This document shows positions 6,819 through 9,640 of a stretch of DNA of 9,640 nt, piece by piece. The notes beneath the pieces are model-generated. The model searched no databases, had not been told where the DNA came from, and saw only the letters and a program-made list of their open reading frames with translations. Each line of letters begins with the position of its first letter. Within the stretch, counting starts at the first letter, position 1. The stretch covers positions 1 to 9,640 of the forward strand of contig DRKH01000404.1 of NCBI GenBank assembly GCA_011051825.1, in the 5' to 3' direction. This DNA comes from Desulfobulbus sp. (GTDB lineage Bacteria > Desulfobacterota > Desulfobulbia > Desulfobulbales > Desulfobulbaceae). Position numbers and translations under genes: made by a program.

Positions 6819-8630
6819 AGCGACTGTAGTGCGTCCATCGACGGGCAGGGTAAGGATAAAGGTCGATCCTTTGCCGAGCCTGCTCCGGACCATGACTGTG
6901 CCGTTGTGGGATCCGGCAATGTGTTTGACGATGGACAGCCCCAGGCCCGTGCCGCCGTGTTTTCTGCTTCTGGCCCGGTCGCAGCGGTAAAACCGTTCAA
7001 AAATCCGTTCCTGATGCTCAGCCGGGATACCGGGGCCCTGGTCGCGGATGCTGATGCGAATGACCTTTCGTCCGTCGGTTGTGGACTGCTGCTGTACCCG
7101 AAGGTCGACGGTCTTTTTTTCCGGGCTGTAGGTAATGGCATTGGTCAGCAGATTAATAACGGCCTGCTCGAGCATGGGGCTGTTAACCATTGCTTCAAGG
7201 GTCGGATTGCACTCCACATTGACGGCTATATCCTTCTGCCGGGCCTGCACCATGCAGGTCTGTACCGCTGTTTCAATAATCGGGAAGAGATGTTCCCGCT
7301 GCAGTGAAATGCTGTTCTTCTGTGCCCTGTCCTCAATGCGGGCCAGGGTCAGCAGGTCCTCGACAATGGCATCAAGTCTCTTGCCCTGCCGGTCAATAAT
7401 CTGCAGAAAATTCTCTGCCTCTCCGGGGTCATTGACCGCCCCGTCGAGCAGGGTCTCGACATAGCCGCGAATAGCGGTTATCGGAGTTTTCAGCTCATGG
7501 GATACATTGGCCACGAAATCCTGGCGCATATTCTCGAGCTGGTTGATTCGGGTCAGGTTATTCATGATCACCAGGCTTCCCATTCTCTTGCCGGCCCCGT
7601 CATACAGGGGGACGGCATGGGTACGCAGAGTTATCTGCCGGCCGGTTTCCATCAGGATGAGATCCTGTCGGGCAATAATCTCACTGGCCAGAGCCTGACT
7701 GATGAACTCTTGCAGAAGCCTGTTGCGGAGCACTCCTTCAAACGGTTTATTCCGTACATCCTGACTGTCGAGGGAGAAAAGTTCGGCTGCGGCCTTGTTT
7801 ATCCGAATAATCTGGTGATCCGCCCCGATAGCCAGAACCCCGTCGGTCATGCTGGTGAAAACCGCCTCCAGTTCGTTGCGTTGCTGTACGATAATGTTAA
7901 TCCGTTTGTTGATCTGTTCGGCCATATGATTTAATGAGCGGGCCAGCTCAGCCATCTCTTTGGAGACGTTGGTTTCGTGCATGACAAGAGGTTGATTTGT
8001 TTTGCCGCCGGCCAGCCGTTCTGCGCCCCGCCGCATCTCTTCAAGCGGTCTGCTGATTCTGCGGGCCAGAAAATAGGACAGTCCGGCGGCGACAAGGGCA
8101 ATGAACAGGGCACCCTGGAGAATTTTTCTGTGAATGGCGGAGAGAACGGTATCCAGCGTGGTCACGGGGACTGAAAGCCGGAGGATGCCGGCCTGTGGCC
8201 TGTCGTTGTGGAGTGGAATTGCCACATACAACATGTTTTGCTTGAGTGTTTTGCTGAAACGCAGGGACGAACCGATTTTTCCGGTCATGGCCGTCCGAAC
8301 CTCCGGGCGGGTCCCGTGGTTGTCCATATGGGCGGGATTTTCATTGGAATCGGCCAGTACCGTGCCGTCACCGTCAATAACCGTGATGCGGGTGGTTGCC
8401 AGTCGTCCGGTTTGACGGCAGAATTCCTGCAGCTGCCGGCCGGGACCTCTCTGCAGATCGAGAATATGCGGCCGGAGGAGCAGGGCCCGATCACCAATAT
8501 CGCGCTGCATCTCCTGGTAGTAAAACGACTGGATCATCCTGGTTCCATACCAGGTTGTGGCGAAAATCGAGGGAATGATAATCAGGAGGGCGGCAATAAA
8601 AATCTGCCGGAAGAGCCGTATGTTTTGCAT
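6810..8630 (-). CDS. phoR: PhoR-like membrane sensor histidine kinase
   Basis: This 606-residue kinase has a first membrane helix at about residues 8-26 and a periplasmic sensor at about 30-168 (with ITVIDGDGTVLADS at 82-95, typical of PhoR/Cache-like sensors). A second helix lies at 170-188 and a HAMP linker at about 189-242 (RRISRPLEEM). A PAS domain covers about 253-360. HisKA carries H378 in FVANVSHELKTPI, and the ATPase domain has N493/N497, DQGPGIP (530-536), RIFERFYR (542-549) and GGTGLGLSIV (559-568). All catalytic residues are present. It would autophosphorylate at H378 and pass phosphate to the regulator encoded 14 nt upstream. The ATG at 8630 has no good nearby Shine-Dalgarno; an AAGGA overlaps the regulator's stop about 20 nt away, so coupled translation is likely. 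Architecture and the HisKA motif match PhoR, but the signal (phosphate or other) cannot be read from the window. Confidence 0.92.
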   Translation of the reverse strand: MQNIRLFRQIFIAALLIIIPSIFATTWYGTRMIQSFYYQEMQRDIGDRALLLRPHILDLQRGPGRQLQEFCRQTGRLATTRITVIDGDGTVLADSNENPAHMDNHGTRPEVRTAMTGKIGSSLRFSKTLKQNMLYVAIPLHNDRPQAGILRLSVPVTTLDTVLSAIHRKILQGALFIALVAAGLSYFLARRISRPLEEMRRGAERLAGGKTNQPLVMHETNVSKEMAELARSLNHMAEQINKRINIIVQQRNELEAVFTSMTDGVLAIGADHQIIRINKAAAELFSLDSQDVRNKPFEGVLRNRLLQEFISQALASEIIARQDLILMETGRQITLRTHAVPLYDGAGKRMGSLVIMNNLTRINQLENMRQDFVANVSHELKTPITAIRGYVETLLDGAVNDPGEAENFLQIIDRQGKRLDAIVEDLLTLARIEDRAQKNSISLQREHLFPIIETAVQTCMVQARQKDIAVNVECNPTLEAMVNSPMLEQAVINLLTNAITYSPEKKTVDLRVQQQSTTDGRKVIRISIRDQGPGIPAEHQERIFERFYRCDRARSRKHGGTGLGLSIVKHIAGSHNGTVMVRSRLGKGSTFILTLPVDGRTTVASG

Positions 8631-8644
8631 GGTATGTGTGCTGT

Positions 8645-9343
8645 TTATTCCTTGAGTCGGTAGCCGATACCGCGGACAGTTTCAATACAGGCACCGGTCG
8701 AACCCAGTTTTTTGCGCAGGCCGAATATCTGTACATCCACCGCCCGAGGGGTGATCAGATAGTCATAGCCCCGGATTCGATCAATGATCTGCTGACGGGT
8801 AAAAACCCAGCCCGGTCGTTCGGCCAGTTGTTCAAGAATGGTAAACTCGGTGGCGGTCAGGTGGATCTGTCTGCCCTCAAGCAGAACTTCATGGCGGCCG
8901 CGGTGAATAACCATGGAGTGGAGGGTTATGGTTTCGCTTTCTCCATGCTGATCCGGCGGCCGTCTTTTCTGCTTCCTCCGCAGCAGGGCCTGCACCCTGG
9001 CAATGAGGACTCGCGGGCTGAACGGTTTGGTGACGTAATCATCGGCTCCACAGGCCAGGCCGGTGATAATATCATCCTCTTCACTCTTGGCGGTCAGCAT
9101 GATAATCGGCAGCACGGCGTTGTCCGGCTTCTCCCGGATAATGGTGCAGACTTCCATCCCGTCTCTATCAGGCAGCATCAGATCCAGGATAACCAGATCT
9201 ATCTGTTCCTGATTCAAAAGCTGGAGGGCCTCTTCACCGGAATCGGCGCAGCTGACATTCATTCCTGATTTTATAAGGTTGTAGCTGACGAGTTGCTGAA
9301 TATCTGCATCGTCTTCCACAACAAGGATACGTGCTTTTTCCAC
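8645..9343 (-). CDS. phoB: PhoB-like (OmpR family) response regulator
   Basis: This 232-residue protein, of standard OmpR/PhoB length, has a receiver at about residues 4-120 with E10/D11/D12, phospho-acceptor D54 (VILDLMLPDRDG), T84 and K106 (TKPF). A winged-helix DNA-binding domain covers about 137-231, with ATEFTILEQLA, the recognition-helix segment RAVDVQIFGLRKKLG (200-214) and the closing wing VRGIGYRL. When phosphorylated it should bind direct-repeat sites as a dimer. I chose GTG at 9343 because AAAGGA (9355-9350) sits six bases ahead of it; an in-frame GTG at 9361, adding six residues (MKKGKR), has no Shine-Dalgarno. The PhoR-like kinase follows after 14 nt. No Pho-box-like repeat was found upstream, and no pst, phoU or phosphatase gene is in view, so the Pho assignment rests on family resemblance. 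Confidence 0.92.
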   Translation of the reverse strand: MEKARILVVEDDADIQQLVSYNLIKSGMNVSCADSGEEALQLLNQEQIDLVILDLMLPDRDGMEVCTIIREKPDNAVLPIIMLTAKSEEDDIITGLACGADDYVTKPFSPRVLIARVQALLRRKQKRRPPDQHGESETITLHSMVIHRGRHEVLLEGRQIHLTATEFTILEQLAERPGWVFTRQQIIDRIRGYDYLITPRAVDVQIFGLRKKLGSTGACIETVRGIGYRLKE

Positions 9344-9349
9344 TCTTTT

Positions 9350-9355
9350 TCCTTT
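9350..9355 (-). promoter_or_regulatory. Ribosome binding site deciding the GTG start of the PhoB-like gene
   Basis: AAAGGA on the minus strand lies six bases from the GTG at 9343. It would lie inside the coding sequence if translation began at the GTG at 9361, which has CCAACCG before it and no purine-rich site. Confidence 0.6.
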
Positions 9356-9383
9356 TTTCACCGGTTGGTGGATTATTCTTCAG

Positions 9384-9411
9384 CTTCTATCTTAAAAAAC
9401 AGATAGTGAAG
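9384..9411. repeat. Small hairpin in the leader of the PhoB-like gene
   Basis: CTTCTATCT (9384-9392) pairs with AGATAGTGAAG (9401-9411) around the loop TAAAAAAC, with a bulge in the right arm. It sits about 40 nt before the GTG start. It is not a terminator, since no T-tract follows in either direction. Its role is unknown. Confidence 0.35.
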
Positions 9412-9455
9412 ACTTCGAGAAAAGGATATGCCGATTCTTGTGAGATTTTCCACAA

Positions 9456-9490
9456 GGTAGGGTGGGCATCGCCCACCAAAAAATGCTACC
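9456..9490. repeat. REP-like hairpin (GGTGGGC-ATC-GCCCACC)
   Basis: GGTGGGC (9461-9467) and GCCCACC (9471-9477) form a perfect seven-pair stem with a three-base loop. GGTAG (9456-9460) pairs with CTACC (9486-9490) outside it, across an eight-base A-rich bulge. A/T runs lie on the wrong side for a terminator in either direction. From memory, near-identical GGTGGGCATCGCCCACC repeats are scattered between genes in several bacterial groups, which suggests an extragenic palindromic repeat; I could not check copy number here. Confidence 0.6.
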
Positions 9491-9496
9491 AGATTC

Positions 9497-9640
9497 GTAA
9501 CTGTTCAGGAGCACCCCACGGAGTCTGCGCTCGAAGTCTGCGCTTATCTACCTCTCTGCACGGTCAGGCCTGATTCACATAGGAATCACTATAGTTCACA
9601 GGCCTGACTGCACAGATATGGAGCACTCCTAAACAGTTAC
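9497..9640. mobile_element. MITE-like element with about 20-bp terminal inverted repeats, reaching the window edge
   Basis: GTAACTGTTCAGGAGCACCC at 9497-9516 is inverted at 9621-9640 with about 4 mismatches over 20 bases, giving a 144-bp unit whose outer end is the last base of the window. Inside are an exact inverted repeat GTCAGGCCTG (9563-9572) / CAGGCCTGAC (9599-9608), a smaller pair TGATTC/GAATCA, and a 10-bp direct repeat AGTCTGCGCT at 9522-9531 and 9535-9544. There is no transposase or credible open frame, so it would be non-autonomous. Ends beginning GTAA recall IS66-type termini, but I cannot assign a family. The target duplication cannot be tested because the right flank is missing. 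Confidence 0.6.

Noticed and set aside
9344..9361. GTG at 9361 as the start of the PhoB-like gene
   Set aside because: No Shine-Dalgarno precedes it, while the GTG at 9343 has AAAGGA at ideal spacing and leaves a standard-length receiver.
9362..9455. Pho box upstream of the PhoB-like gene
   Set aside because: I looked for paired CTGTCAT-like repeats with a four-base spacer on both strands and found none convincing.
9456..9490. Hairpin as an intrinsic terminator
   Set aside because: The A/T run precedes rather than follows the stem on the minus strand, and on the plus strand it is followed by A residues, so neither direction gives stem-then-T-tract.
9331..9573. 80-codon plus-strand frame in the right-hand intergenic region
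   Set aside because: It crosses the REP-like hairpin and the MITE terminus, has no ribosome site or domain, and is best explained by repeats.

Overview
The window reads as a cluster of bacterial signal-transduction genes, all on the minus strand. The order of transcription runs from the right end to the left. The proteins suggest a Gram-negative, free-living, probably strictly anaerobic or microaerophilic member of the Desulfobacterota (Desulfobulbales-like). That placement is inferred from protein style: a tandem Cache receptor, a multi-PAS hybrid kinase with a periplasmic amino-acid-binding-type sensor, and an NtrC-type regulator. No rRNA or other phylogenetic marker is present to prove it. 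I recognise no tRNA, rRNA, CRISPR array or transposase gene.

Layout in transcription order (right to left). (1) 9344-9640 has no gene. It holds a 144-bp MITE-like inverted-repeat element abutting the window edge, a REP-like hairpin, and a small hairpin in the leader of the next gene. (2) 9343-8645 and 8630-6810 are a PhoB-like winged-helix response regulator and a PhoR-like membrane sensor kinase, 14 nt apart, ending in a candidate intrinsic terminator. No pst or phoU gene is visible, so a phosphate role is family inference only. (3) 6509-6809 is a 300-bp regulatory gap. It holds the terminator, a promoter-like stretch, a cluster of operator-like half-sites, and a 115-bp concentric palindrome ending 10 nt before the next gene. 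(4) 6508-3311 is a 1065-residue hybrid histidine kinase (periplasmic solute-binding domain, membrane helix, three PAS domains, kinase core, receiver) that starts at a TTG codon with no visible Shine-Dalgarno sequence. It overlaps by 8 nt a 464-residue NtrC-type sigma-54 activator (3318-1924). (5) 1654-1923 is a gap with a sigma-54-like -24/-12 match and a stem-loop. (6) 1653-1267 encodes a 128-residue protein of unknown function whose predicted strand/helix order resembles a receiver domain without a phospho-acceptor. It is followed 20 nt later by (7) the first 415 residues of a large Cache-type membrane receptor, probably a chemoreceptor or kinase, which runs off the left edge.

How the parts may work together. 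The hybrid kinase senses a small periplasmic ligand plus redox or other intracellular cues through its PAS domains, and passes phosphate to the sigma-54 activator encoded with it. The sigma-54-like site upstream of the small protein and the Cache receptor makes that pair an attractive direct target. This last link is a hypothesis from motif and position, not something the sequence proves. The PhoB/PhoR-like pair is a separate two-component system.
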